A stretch of 64,000 nucleotides of DNA from Magnetococcus sp. PR-3 (lineage in GTDB: Bacteria; Pseudomonadota; Magnetococcia; Magnetococcales; Magnetococcaceae). The stretch lies in NCBI RefSeq assembly GCF_036689865.1, contig NZ_JBAHUQ010000033.1, forward strand, positions 1-64,000, in the 5' to 3' direction. Under the pieces are notes generated by a model, which saw only the letters and a list, made by a program, of their open reading frames with translations, ran no database searches and had not been told where the DNA came from. Positions 25,725 through 34,763 of the stretch are shown here, piece by piece (the stretch's first letter is position 1; each line of letters starts with the position of its first letter). Position numbers and translations under genes: made by a program.

Positions 25725-26711
25725 TTATTCTGGCGCGTAGGTAAAGCGATGTACGGTTTCATCATCGGCATAGTAGCTACCTATTTGGCGTAACCGTTTA
25801 TGTTGATCTCGGCTTAATTGGTCTTTGCCACGTCCCGTTTTACCCACATTAAACTCTGACTTTTGCCGGTCACCTTTGATACTGCGTATGGCGGAGTGAA
25901 TCTGATCATCCGTCGCTTCAGCCCCAATGTGGGTAATTAAGGATCGCACCGTTTGAAAATCCTGCCGGGTGATCTGTTCATAATCAACAAAGCGGATATC
26001 AATGATCTTTTTACGGGCCAGATTATGCCAAGAGAGCAGATAGTCAAAAAACCAAGGTGCTAAGAGGTCGATCAACATATCTAAGCGATAGCTTTCATCC
26101 CCCTCCAGGAATTTTTTGATCATGTCCCCTGAACGGTAACGCCACATAAAATCGATGCCAGAAAGGGTAAATTGGGCCATATAATCGGTGATGGTGTCGG
26201 GTGAATGTTTAACCAAGCTATCCCGAATACTCACCAGAGAGTCTGCAATATTTCGGGTGGTGACAATGGGGATAAAGTTATCCGTCAGGGTCATTTGCCA
26301 TAAGGTATGTAGGTTGGCAATAAGATGATGATGGGAAATATTATTGCAATTGGTCGCAGAAATCCCCAGTACCATCGGCATATACAGCTGATGATTGGGC
26401 GCAATGAAGCCTGTATTTTCCCCTTCTGGTGGGGTGATGCCCAACTTAGCGGCCAACTGGCCCATTTGAACCTGTTCACCAAAGTGTACCGTTGTATAGG
26501 AGAGGGCTTGACGCAGGACATTACTTAAAAAAGTTGAGGCACTGCGGGGCTGTGAACAGATCAAAACCTGTTTAGCGTCCGATTCAATATCAAAACGTGT
26601 ATTGGCGGTGGTATAAAAATCCCGAATGAAATCGGATGTGTGAGCGTTTAATAGTGGAATGCTATCTTCACCATCAAGGCTATGGTTGATCTTATGAATT
26701 TTTAAAATCAT
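25725..26711 (-). CDS. Sulfotransferase-like protein
   Basis: ATG at 26711 has a good ribosome site (GGAAGG) and gives 328 residues; the longer frame from 26735 is less likely. The motif CSQPRSAST (52-60) matches the 5'-PAPS loop of divergent bacterial sulfotransferases. VTTRNIADSLVSIRDS fits the 3'-phosphate region. Similarity to the downstream gene is limited to these motifs, so the two are not recent duplicates. The substrate is unknown. Confidence 0.72.
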   Translation of the reverse strand: MILKIHKINHSLDGEDSIPLLNAHTSDFIRDFYTTANTRFDIESDAKQVLICSQPRSASTFLSNVLRQALSYTTVHFGEQVQMGQLAAKLGITPPEGENTGFIAPNHQLYMPMVLGISATNCNNISHHHLIANLHTLWQMTLTDNFIPIVTTRNIADSLVSIRDSLVKHSPDTITDYMAQFTLSGIDFMWRYRSGDMIKKFLEGDESYRLDMLIDLLAPWFFDYLLSWHNLARKKIIDIRFVDYEQITRQDFQTVRSLITHIGAEATDDQIHSAIRSIKGDRQKSEFNVGKTGRGKDQLSRDQHKRLRQIGSYYADDETVHRFTYAPE

Positions 26712-26896
26712 GGTGGCCTTCCAGGCATGGGTCATCAGTCATACTAGGGCAGTGAATGTGCAATTTTCAAACCAGGGTAGAAAGGTTGCCTGGAGAGGAG
26801 ATTCTTTTCTCAGCTGACGGCAAGCGGGGAACAACCGGCCAGTGTGACTACTCAAACTAAAAACAAATCAAAAGCCTGTCCTATTTGGAGAAACAG

Positions 26897-27847
26897 ATGC
26901 GTTGGCAACCGGATTTAAAAGAGCATGCGGTCACCGATCAAAAACTCTACCTCAATCGGCGACGGTTTATTGAAGGGTCCATGGCCACAGCCACAGCTTT
27001 GACCTTGGGAATGACGCCATCTTGGGTTGGCGCGGCAGAAAAACCCACAGGCAAGCCGATGTCCCATACAAAGAACACAAGCTTTGCCCCTAAAGAGGCT
27101 TTGACGGAATATGAGTCGGTGACAGGCTATTGTAATTTTTATGAACTGGGTTCACGTAAAAAAGATCCAGCCCGAAATGCAGCGTGGTTAAAAACAGACC
27201 CTTGGACGGTCTCCATTGAAGGGGAGGTGACCAAGTCAGGAAAAATCAGTATTGAAGATTTAATGAAACCTCATGCATTAGAAGAGCGTATCTACCGCTT
27301 ACGATGTGTCGAGGCCTGGTCAATGGTTGTACCTTGGATTGGTTTTCCTCTTGCTGATCTGCTTAAGCGCTTCGAACCAACGAGCCGAGCAAAGTATGTG
27401 GCATTTGAAACGCTCTATGATCCGAAAACCTTAAAAGGGCAAAAACGATCCATCATCGACTGGCCTTATGTTGAAGGGTTACGTATGGATGAGGCCATGA
27501 ACCCATTGACCTTCATGGTCGTAGGGCTTTACGGACATGTTTTGCCGAACCAAAATGGTGCCCCTTTACGGCTGGTCGTACCCTGGAAATATGGATTTAA
27601 GAGCATTAAATCCATTGTTAAAATTCGCCTGACCGAAGAACAGCCACCGACCTCTTGGAACCTGCATGCGCCTAAAGAGTATGGGTTTTACGCAAACGTT
27701 AACCCCCATGTTGATCATCCGCGTTGGAGCCAGGCAAAAGAGCGCCGCATTGGGGATTTTCTTAAACGTAAAACGCTCATGTATAATGGCTATGAAGATT
27801 ATGTTGCAGAACTCTATAGCGGTATGGATCTACGGGTGCGTTTTTAA
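26897..27847 (+). CDS. msrP: Periplasmic methionine sulfoxide reductase, molybdopterin subunit MsrP
   Basis: GGAG at 26887-26890 supports ATG 26897 (316 residues) over a TTG at 26885. A twin-arginine signal (NRRRFIEG) exports the folded enzyme. C137 in RLRCVEAW is the molybdenum ligand of the sulfite-oxidase fold. MsrP repairs oxidised methionines in periplasmic proteins using electrons from MsrQ. The next gene overlaps by one base (TAATG). Confidence 0.95.
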   Translation: MRWQPDLKEHAVTDQKLYLNRRRFIEGSMATATALTLGMTPSWVGAAEKPTGKPMSHTKNTSFAPKEALTEYESVTGYCNFYELGSRKKDPARNAAWLKTDPWTVSIEGEVTKSGKISIEDLMKPHALEERIYRLRCVEAWSMVVPWIGFPLADLLKRFEPTSRAKYVAFETLYDPKTLKGQKRSIIDWPYVEGLRMDEAMNPLTFMVVGLYGHVLPNQNGAPLRLVVPWKYGFKSIKSIVKIRLTEEQPPTSWNLHAPKEYGFYANVNPHVDHPRWSQAKERRIGDFLKRKTLMYNGYEDYVAELYSGMDLRVRF

Positions 27848-28467
27848 TGATACCGTGGCTAAACTGGAACCGTGCCCGATACGTGCTCATGCTGATGATG
27901 TTGATGCCTATAGCGTGGTATACCCAACAGCTGTTTGCCGGAGAGCTGGGGGCCAACCCCATTGAGTCTGTCATCCGCGCCAGTGGTCGTTGGAGTCTCT
28001 ATCTCTTAACGGCCACACTCTCGGTCACACCCCTTCTTACTTTAACAGGCTATAAACAGTTAGGGCGGTTCCGCCGAAATCTCGGGGTAGCCTGTTTTGG
28101 ATATGGGTTATTGCACCTTCTGCTCTATGTGGGTCTGGACCAATTTTTTGATTGGGCCGCCATAGGGAAAGATATCTTAAAAAGACCCTTTATCACCATC
28201 GGTATGGCGACCTTTGTGCTCTTGTTACCCTTGGCCATGACCTCCAATAATGGAATGGTCCGTCGCTTGGGCGGCAAGCGCTGGAAACAACTGCATAAGT
28301 TGGTCTATCTAATCGCCCCTATGGCTCTGATTCATCTTTATTGGTTAACCAAGGCGGATTATCGTTTTGCCCACCAAATGGCGCTTTGTATTGGCATTCT
28401 ATTGATATGGCGACTCTGGCGTTCTCAACCCCTGCAAATATGGGCAACCAAATGGGTCAAGGTGTGA
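27847..28467 (+). CDS. msrQ: Haem-binding membrane subunit MsrQ
   Basis: The 206-residue membrane protein has about six helices and the conserved histidines of the ferric-reductase-like family (GLLHLLLY, LHKLVYL, ALIHLYW). MsrQ carries electrons from the quinone pool to MsrP. It is translationally coupled to msrP by the TAATG overlap. Confidence 0.94.
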   Translation: MIPWLNWNRARYVLMLMMLMPIAWYTQQLFAGELGANPIESVIRASGRWSLYLLTATLSVTPLLTLTGYKQLGRFRRNLGVACFGYGLLHLLLYVGLDQFFDWAAIGKDILKRPFITIGMATFVLLLPLAMTSNNGMVRRLGGKRWKQLHKLVYLIAPMALIHLYWLTKADYRFAHQMALCIGILLIWRLWRSQPLQIWATKWVKV

Positions 28468-28535
28468 CATAATAGGCAATTGTCCCCTCTGGTTGGACCG
28501 GGGTCTCCCAAGCCTTTTTGTTACCCGGAAGCTTC

Positions 28536-30314
28536 ATGCGTCGTTTAATCCTTTTTATTGCGCTGCTTTGGCCCTTTGCGTGGGCTGTGTCTGCGGCAGA
28601 CCGGGTGCCTTACCATGTTCTCTTTACGGGTCTTGAAGAGGGCAGCCCCCTCGTCACATTGCTGGAAAAAGTCTCCGAAAGTAAGGCACGTACAGATCAG
28701 CCGCCACCGAGCTCTTTTCTGTTAGCCCAGCGTGGCCGTAAAGATTTAGAGCAACTGGAAGCAGCCTTGCGCTCCCGTGGTTACTTGGATGGGCGGGTTG
28801 ATCTGCTGCCTATTACAGAGGAAAAACCCCCATACACACTCCGCTTTAAAGTCACAACGGGTACGATGTATCGTCTGGCACGTGTGGATATTGAAGCTCT
28901 GCCTGGTTATGAGGGCTATACACCGCCTTTACCCGATACCCTGGGTTTAAAACAAGGAGAAGCAGCACAATCCCGTTCCATCCTGGATGCACAAGAGCAA
29001 CTGATTGTTCAGAGCCGCAGCCTTGGTTACCCCTTTGCCCATGTAGAGGGGCGCGAAGCCTGGGCGCAGCCAAAAAACCATACATTGGATCTGACGTTTC
29101 GGATCAATCCTGGGCCCCAGGTCACCTTGGGGTCACCAACCCTGATAGGTAATAAGGATGTCGACCCTGCTTTTTTGCAGCGGCGTATCCCATGGCAAGT
29201 AGGGGTTTCTTACCATCCCGAACGCATGGTTGAGCTGCGTCAGGCTTTGGTCACGACCGGGCTTTTTCGGCAAGTACGCATTCAACTACCCAAACAGCCT
29301 GCACCGGATGGCCACTGGTCGCCACAAATTAGCTTAGAGGATAAACCAAGGCGGACCATCCGTGCGGGTGGCAGTTGGCATAGTGATCAAGGGCCCCGTG
29401 TCCATGCTTCATGGGCCCACCGCAACTACTTTGGGGCGGGCGAGAATGTCAGTTTTACATCGCAGTTAAGTAGTGACCAGCAGCTACTCAAAGCCAACTA
29501 TACCAAGCCTGATTTTGGACAGCGACGGCGAACCTTGCGTGTGTCGACCATCTTGGAGCGGGCTCAGGAGGAGGCGTATGACCGGACAGGTTTGGATGTT
29601 GAAGGGGGGCTGTTGTGGCCTTGGCGTCAACCCTATGATCTAAGCTTTGGGGTAAAGCTAGGCATGACAACGTTGGAGGATCTAAGCAGCAACCAACAGG
29701 ATAACTACGCCACACTCACTCTGCCGATTGGTTTGAGTGCAGATGCTACTGATGATCCTTTGGATGCGGTTGAGGGTTACCGCATGGGCTTAGAGCTGGC
29801 CCCCGTGGTGAAGTTGGTTGGAGATGCCACCAACTATTTGCGGGTAAGTGGCCACACCAGTGGTTATTGGAAGCTACAGGCCAAACCACGCTTGGTGTTG
29901 GCTGGCCGTCTACAGGTAGGCATGGCTTTAGGGGCAGAGTATAGTGCCATGCCGGTAGATCGACGTTTTTATGTGGGGGGTGGTGGAACCTTGCGGGGTT
30001 ATGGGCACCAGTTAGCAGGTCCACTGGATGGTGAATATCTACCCATTGGTGGTCGCTCTATGTTGGTTATTAACAGTGAGGTTCGTTACCGGGTCGTGGA
30101 CAAGGTTGGTATGGTGGCGTTTGTGGATGCTGGGCGTGCCTATGCCTCTGCCATACCTGATGGCTCAGCTGATCCTCTGATCGGTGTAGGACTGGGGGTT
30201 CGGTATGCTTCCCCCTTGGGTCCTTTTCGCTTGGATATCGGGGTGCCGACCAAACAACGACAAGGGATTGATGATCCTTTTCAGATCTACCTCAGTATTG
30301 GGCAGGCCTTTTAA
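28536..30314 (+). CDS. tamA: TamA, outer-membrane translocation and assembly module protein
   Basis: ATG 28536 with a GGAAG ribosome site gives 592 residues; the TTG at 28518 is rejected. A signal peptide (to about residue 20) is followed by POTRA domains (about 25-250) and an Omp85-type 16-strand barrel (about 255-592). The GGGTLRGYG motif (VRGF/Y-type loop) is present near the end. TamA inserts proteins or moves lipids at the outer membrane together with TamB. The stop overlaps tamB by one base. Confidence 0.93.
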   Translation: MRRLILFIALLWPFAWAVSAADRVPYHVLFTGLEEGSPLVTLLEKVSESKARTDQPPPSSFLLAQRGRKDLEQLEAALRSRGYLDGRVDLLPITEEKPPYTLRFKVTTGTMYRLARVDIEALPGYEGYTPPLPDTLGLKQGEAAQSRSILDAQEQLIVQSRSLGYPFAHVEGREAWAQPKNHTLDLTFRINPGPQVTLGSPTLIGNKDVDPAFLQRRIPWQVGVSYHPERMVELRQALVTTGLFRQVRIQLPKQPAPDGHWSPQISLEDKPRRTIRAGGSWHSDQGPRVHASWAHRNYFGAGENVSFTSQLSSDQQLLKANYTKPDFGQRRRTLRVSTILERAQEEAYDRTGLDVEGGLLWPWRQPYDLSFGVKLGMTTLEDLSSNQQDNYATLTLPIGLSADATDDPLDAVEGYRMGLELAPVVKLVGDATNYLRVSGHTSGYWKLQAKPRLVLAGRLQVGMALGAEYSAMPVDRRFYVGGGGTLRGYGHQLAGPLDGEYLPIGGRSMLVINSEVRYRVVDKVGMVAFVDAGRAYASAIPDGSADPLIGVGLGVRYASPLGPFRLDIGVPTKQRQGIDDPFQIYLSIGQAF

Positions 30315-33300
30315 TGGTGCATGAACCTTCAGAACAAGAGAGTACCACAGTCAAAACAACCCGTTCTTGGTGGGGGCGGATCTTACAGCTTTTTGTGGTT
30401 GTGTTGTTTGTTGTGCCTCTTATTCTTGCTGGCGCTTGGCACTTTACGCCGCTTCGAGCGTGGGTACAAAACCATATTGTGGTCCTTGCGGAACAAGCTG
30501 GGGTTGAGCTGCACTTCTCTCCCAAGGGTCTAAGTTTGGTTGATCTGCACTTAGACACCGTGGTGATCAAAGATCAAAAAGGGGTCTGGTTGACGGCACA
30601 GGATGCCCATATAGGGTGGCAACCCCGTGCGCTGTTGCAAGGTCGCTTACGGATCGATGCTCTGACGTTGGCCCAGTTGCATGTTCAACGTCCACCAGTG
30701 ACAGAAGATCGTTCAACCAAGAAACCCCGCCCCACCGATGAGACATCTGCGCAAGCGCCTGATTTTGCACCACTGTTAGCTGCGCTTGAGCTACCCCATA
30801 TGGCCATAAATCGGATTCAGTTAGATGCCCCCTTAACAGGGGGGGTGCCACTCTCTTTGTCCCTAAAAATGGGGCTGGCTCAAGTGACAGAAAACCAACA
30901 AAAGCCCCTTTCACTTGACCTGCAGGGCCTGGATAACACCGACCTTAAACTTCATATCCAGGGTGCTTTGGGGCTGGACGGACCACTGACACTGACATTA
31001 GCTCAGGATTTAACACTCTCCGGGGCTTTAAGTGCAGCCTATTTAGGGGCACGAACGGACGATACACACCATCTGCAGTTACACGGTCAGGGGCCGTTGC
31101 AACAGTGGTCGGCCCAATTACAGGTCAACTCCAGCGCATGGGGGGTTGTACGCAGTCAGTTCTCGCTGGCCCAAACCGCGCAGGGTATGGATGTAGGCTG
31201 GCATGGCACCTGGAAGTCAGGATCTCATGCTGCGCTACCCCCTTGGCTTCCTGATCTGCTCAAAGAAGGTGAACTCCCCTTTAACCTACAGTTAAAACAA
31301 CAGCCCAAGCAGATTTCTGTTGAGCAGATTGCGCTCAAGGGGCAAGGGTGGCAACTGCAGGGTCAAGCGGCTGTTCAGGATGGTACGAAGCTCTCTAGTA
31401 ACTTGACCCTAGATGTCCAGGATCTTGCCAGCTTTCAACCGGTCATTGGCCAATCCATTTCAGGGCAAGGCTCTGTTCAGGTTCATGCTACAGGTTTGCT
31501 CACGGCCCCCACTGCAACCGTTGATGTCCGTTTAGCCCAAGCCACGCTACCGGATGTTGCGCTTAAACATTTCAGTTGGAAGCTTAAGGCCATACCCGAT
31601 CCTAAAGGGGGGTATGAGGTTCAAACCCACGGGGAGAGTGATCTCACATTAGCGGCACTACCGGCAACTGACCGGCACTTGAACCCAGCCTGGAAAGGGC
31701 GCGTAAGTTGGCACCCTTCAGCGCCCCTTCAGCTGCATACGTTTACGCTCAAAGAGCGGCACCTATCCTTACAGGCTGGGGGGACGTTTGACCTGTTGAA
31801 ACAGCATGGTGGGTTGGCGCTATCTGTCGATAGTGCACCGCTACACAAGCTTCTGGCACCTCATGGGGTAGAAGGTAAAGGGACGTTGCGGCTGCGGGGG
31901 CAGGTTGATGTTGAGGCTGGGGTAGAGCGTATCCACATCCATAGCCACCTTCAGGGCCATGCCTTACAGCAGTGGCCTGAGCCACTGGCCAGTTGGTTAG
32001 GGCAGGATCCCCGCATGGATCTCAACGTGGCGCTGGTACCTGGTGGTGATCTGACCCTGAAGCAGCTTAAACTCACGACACCCGTTGCCCAGTGGCAGAG
32101 TAACGGGGTGCTTTACGCCAAAGGTGACGTGCAACTTGATGGGCAGTTGCATGTGGCTGATCTGGCGCCCGTGGGGAGACCGATGGCTCAGGACCTCGCA
32201 GGTTTACTCGCCATGGATCTTGAGCTGTCAGGTCCGTTGCAAAACCCGGATGTTCAGGTGCAACTACGGGGTGAGGAGCTATACCAAGACGGGCAGTTGC
32301 TGCCTGAAGTGCTTATGGATCTGTTTGCCCATGATGTACTTAAAAACCCCCAAGGTCACGTCACATTAAAAGCAACCCATGGTGGGGATGATGCCGTATT
32401 GATCGGTCATTTTAATTTGGATCAAGCACAGCAGCGGTTAAAACTGCCCAAACTCTCGATACAAGGACCACAAACGGATCTGCAGGGTGCATTATGGGTC
32501 AATTTAGCCACCATGGGGGTCAATGGAGACCTGCAAGGTGGGGTCAAAAACCTACAGGCTTGGCAAAGTTGGCATCCTGCGCTGAAAAAAATCCAAGGCA
32601 AGCTGGATCTGGATCTCCATGCTGATCAGAGTAAGCAGGCCTTGGATTTTTCCATACAGGGTGAAGCCCTTGGTTTTGAATCAATAGCCTTGAAGAAGCT
32701 GGCAGCTACAGGTCAAGTGACCGGGCTGGGAGAAACCGCACCTCAGGTTCAGGTAACAGCTAAGTTGCAGGGGGTAGAACAAGGCGAATACCGGCTGGAT
32801 CAGCTCTCAACCCGTATGCAGGGGGGGGCTGAGCAACTGACCTTTAGTCTGCAGGGGCAAGGTTTTGTCGCTGCTCCGCTATCCATACAGCTGAGTGGTG
32901 ATGTGGAACAAAGTAAAACGGGTATTAAGCTGGCTTTGCATACCCTGAAGGGTGCGTGGGATAAAACCCCATTGGCCCTTAAGCAGCCATGGCAGTTTGA
33001 GCATACGACGGATGGCCAGTTCAACAGCCTGCCTTTAGATCTAACATGGGGGGAGGGGGGTGTTCAAGCAACCCTACACAAGGATCATAAGCAGATTACG
33101 ACACACATTCAGGGGCAAGTGGATTTAACTACGCTTCCCCCCATCCGGCAAGCAGGTGTGGCTGGGTGGGTGCGGGTTGATGCTCAATTGGCCGGTGAAC
33201 TGGCAGCGCCTACTCTCAAGGCTCAATGGCAGTTGGATAACATTAAACTGCCGAACCCCTCTGGCACCACTGTGCCTCTGCTCAATGGTAAAGGGTCACT

Positions 33301-34714
33301 GGCGCTCTCTCCTGGTCAGCCTATAACAGGTACCGTGGCATTAACAGGCCTAGGTGAGCGTGCCTTAGAGGGGCATGTGACCGTTCCTGCCCGCTTTAGT
33401 TTAGAGCCCAACCTATTTGAGCTTCAGCGGACAGGCCAGATAAAAGGTGATTTAAAGGGGAACCTTGCCTTAAAGCGGTTGCTGCCATGGTTGGACCTGC
33501 CGGAGTCCCAACGGTTGGATGGACAGCTTGGGTTGGATTTGGCGATCAAAGGTAGTCTGGATCATCCCGTACCTTCAGGGCATATCACGCTGACAAATGG
33601 CTTGTTTGAACAGGCCGAAGCGGGTTTACGTCTGTTAGATATGAATATGAATGCCCGGATAGATGGTCTGGGGCTGGTTATAGAACGTTTTAGTGCCCAC
33701 GATGGTTTGAAAGGCAAGATGATGGTAACCGGGCAGGGGGCTTACCAAGCAGATGGTGCGCACCCGGTTGAGATGCAGTTGAATTTGGAGAATATGACCC
33801 TGGTGCAGCGGGATGATGCGGTTGTCAATTTGGGGGGGGGTGTGCATCTGTCTGGTCATGCCCAGACATTTGCCATTGATGGCGATATTACCCTTAACCA
33901 CGCCAATATTTTTCTACCGGATCCTGCCGGTAAACCAGATATTGAGACGGTTGATATTAAACGTCGGGGAGAAGCCCAACCGCAAACGGAATCCCCAGAA
34001 GCTCAACCTTCCAAAGGTCTTTTGGATCTGCGTATTCGTGTTCCAGGGCGGGTTTTTGTCCGGGGGTTTGGGCTGGAGTCTGAGTGGGCAGGAGATCTGC
34101 AAGTCAAAGGTACGACGCTGGCCCCTTCGGTGGTGGGTGGGTTGGGTATCAAGAAGGGCCAATTGGATCTATTAGGGCGGCGTTACGCCATTGATAAAGG
34201 GGATGTGACCTTTTCAGGTGCAACCCCCCCTGTTCCCCAGCTTAGTGTACAAGCCAAAACACAAACAGAGTCATTACAAGCTATTATAGGGTTGGAAGGG
34301 CCTGCCACCAAACCGGAAATTGTGTTTTCCAGTGAGCCTGAACGGCCTAGAGATGAAATTCTGTCCAACATTCTATTTGGCCGAGATAGTGACCGGTTGA
34401 CGGCGGCAGAAGCGGTTAAGTTGGCGGGTGCCCTGAATACTCTGCGTGGCGGTGGCCCTGGAATATTGGATAAGGTGCAGCAATCCATTGGTTTTGACCG
34501 TATGGAGTTTAAGGGCGATTCGCCACAGACTGGTGCGGTGAGTGTGGGAAAATATTTAACCGATAAAGTCTACCTGGAGGTGGAAAAAGGGTTGGCGCCA
34601 GGCTCCCGTAAAGTTCGGTTGGAGTTGGATATTGGGCGAGGGGTGCAGGTAGAGACCGATATTGATGAGACCAATATGCCGGCATTTGGTGTGGAGTGGA
34701 AAAAAGAGTATTAG
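30314..34714 (+). CDS. tamB: TamB, inner-membrane anchored beta-taco protein
   Basis: The 1466-residue protein has an N-terminal membrane helix (about 24-45), a very long beta-rich region of AsmA/VPS13-like type and the C-terminal DUF490 domain that contacts TamA (GPATKPEIVFSSEP, then ILFGRDS). TamB bridges the periplasm and is thought to conduct phospholipids. The length is usual for the family. TAATG coupling with tamA supports joint translation. It converges with the gene at 34764 across a hairpin. Confidence 0.95.
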   Translation: MVHEPSEQESTTVKTTRSWWGRILQLFVVVLFVVPLILAGAWHFTPLRAWVQNHIVVLAEQAGVELHFSPKGLSLVDLHLDTVVIKDQKGVWLTAQDAHIGWQPRALLQGRLRIDALTLAQLHVQRPPVTEDRSTKKPRPTDETSAQAPDFAPLLAALELPHMAINRIQLDAPLTGGVPLSLSLKMGLAQVTENQQKPLSLDLQGLDNTDLKLHIQGALGLDGPLTLTLAQDLTLSGALSAAYLGARTDDTHHLQLHGQGPLQQWSAQLQVNSSAWGVVRSQFSLAQTAQGMDVGWHGTWKSGSHAALPPWLPDLLKEGELPFNLQLKQQPKQISVEQIALKGQGWQLQGQAAVQDGTKLSSNLTLDVQDLASFQPVIGQSISGQGSVQVHATGLLTAPTATVDVRLAQATLPDVALKHFSWKLKAIPDPKGGYEVQTHGESDLTLAALPATDRHLNPAWKGRVSWHPSAPLQLHTFTLKERHLSLQAGGTFDLLKQHGGLALSVDSAPLHKLLAPHGVEGKGTLRLRGQVDVEAGVERIHIHSHLQGHALQQWPEPLASWLGQDPRMDLNVALVPGGDLTLKQLKLTTPVAQWQSNGVLYAKGDVQLDGQLHVADLAPVGRPMAQDLAGLLAMDLELSGPLQNPDVQVQLRGEELYQDGQLLPEVLMDLFAHDVLKNPQGHVTLKATHGGDDAVLIGHFNLDQAQQRLKLPKLSIQGPQTDLQGALWVNLATMGVNGDLQGGVKNLQAWQSWHPALKKIQGKLDLDLHADQSKQALDFSIQGEALGFESIALKKLAATGQVTGLGETAPQVQVTAKLQGVEQGEYRLDQLSTRMQGGAEQLTFSLQGQGFVAAPLSIQLSGDVEQSKTGIKLALHTLKGAWDKTPLALKQPWQFEHTTDGQFNSLPLDLTWGEGGVQATLHKDHKQITTHIQGQVDLTTLPPIRQAGVAGWVRVDAQLAGELAAPTLKAQWQLDNIKLPNPSGTTVPLLNGKGSLALSPGQPITGTVALTGLGERALEGHVTVPARFSLEPNLFELQRTGQIKGDLKGNLALKRLLPWLDLPESQRLDGQLGLDLAIKGSLDHPVPSGHITLTNGLFEQAEAGLRLLDMNMNARIDGLGLVIERFSAHDGLKGKMMVTGQGAYQADGAHPVEMQLNLENMTLVQRDDAVVNLGGGVHLSGHAQTFAIDGDITLNHANIFLPDPAGKPDIETVDIKRRGEAQPQTESPEAQPSKGLLDLRIRVPGRVFVRGFGLESEWAGDLQVKGTTLAPSVVGGLGIKKGQLDLLGRRYAIDKGDVTFSGATPPVPQLSVQAKTQTESLQAIIGLEGPATKPEIVFSSEPERPRDEILSNILFGRDSDRLTAAEAVKLAGALNTLRGGGPGILDKVQQSIGFDRMEFKGDSPQTGAVSVGKYLTDKVYLEVEKGLAPGSRKVRLELDIGRGVQVETDIDETNMPAFGVEWKKEY

Positions 34715-34715
34715 C

Positions 34716-34757
34716 CCATGGGGTAGGTGAATAGCCTGCGCTGTACCTACCCCATGG
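34716..34757. terminator. Bidirectional hairpin between tamB and the convergent acyltransferase gene
   Basis: CCATGGGGTAGGT (34716-34728) and ACCTACCCCATGG (34745-34757) form a perfect 13-bp stem around a 16-base loop, filling the 49-bp space between two convergent stops. There is no T-run on either side, so termination may need Rho or be incomplete. Confidence 0.55.
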
Positions 34758-34763
34758 TGTCCG

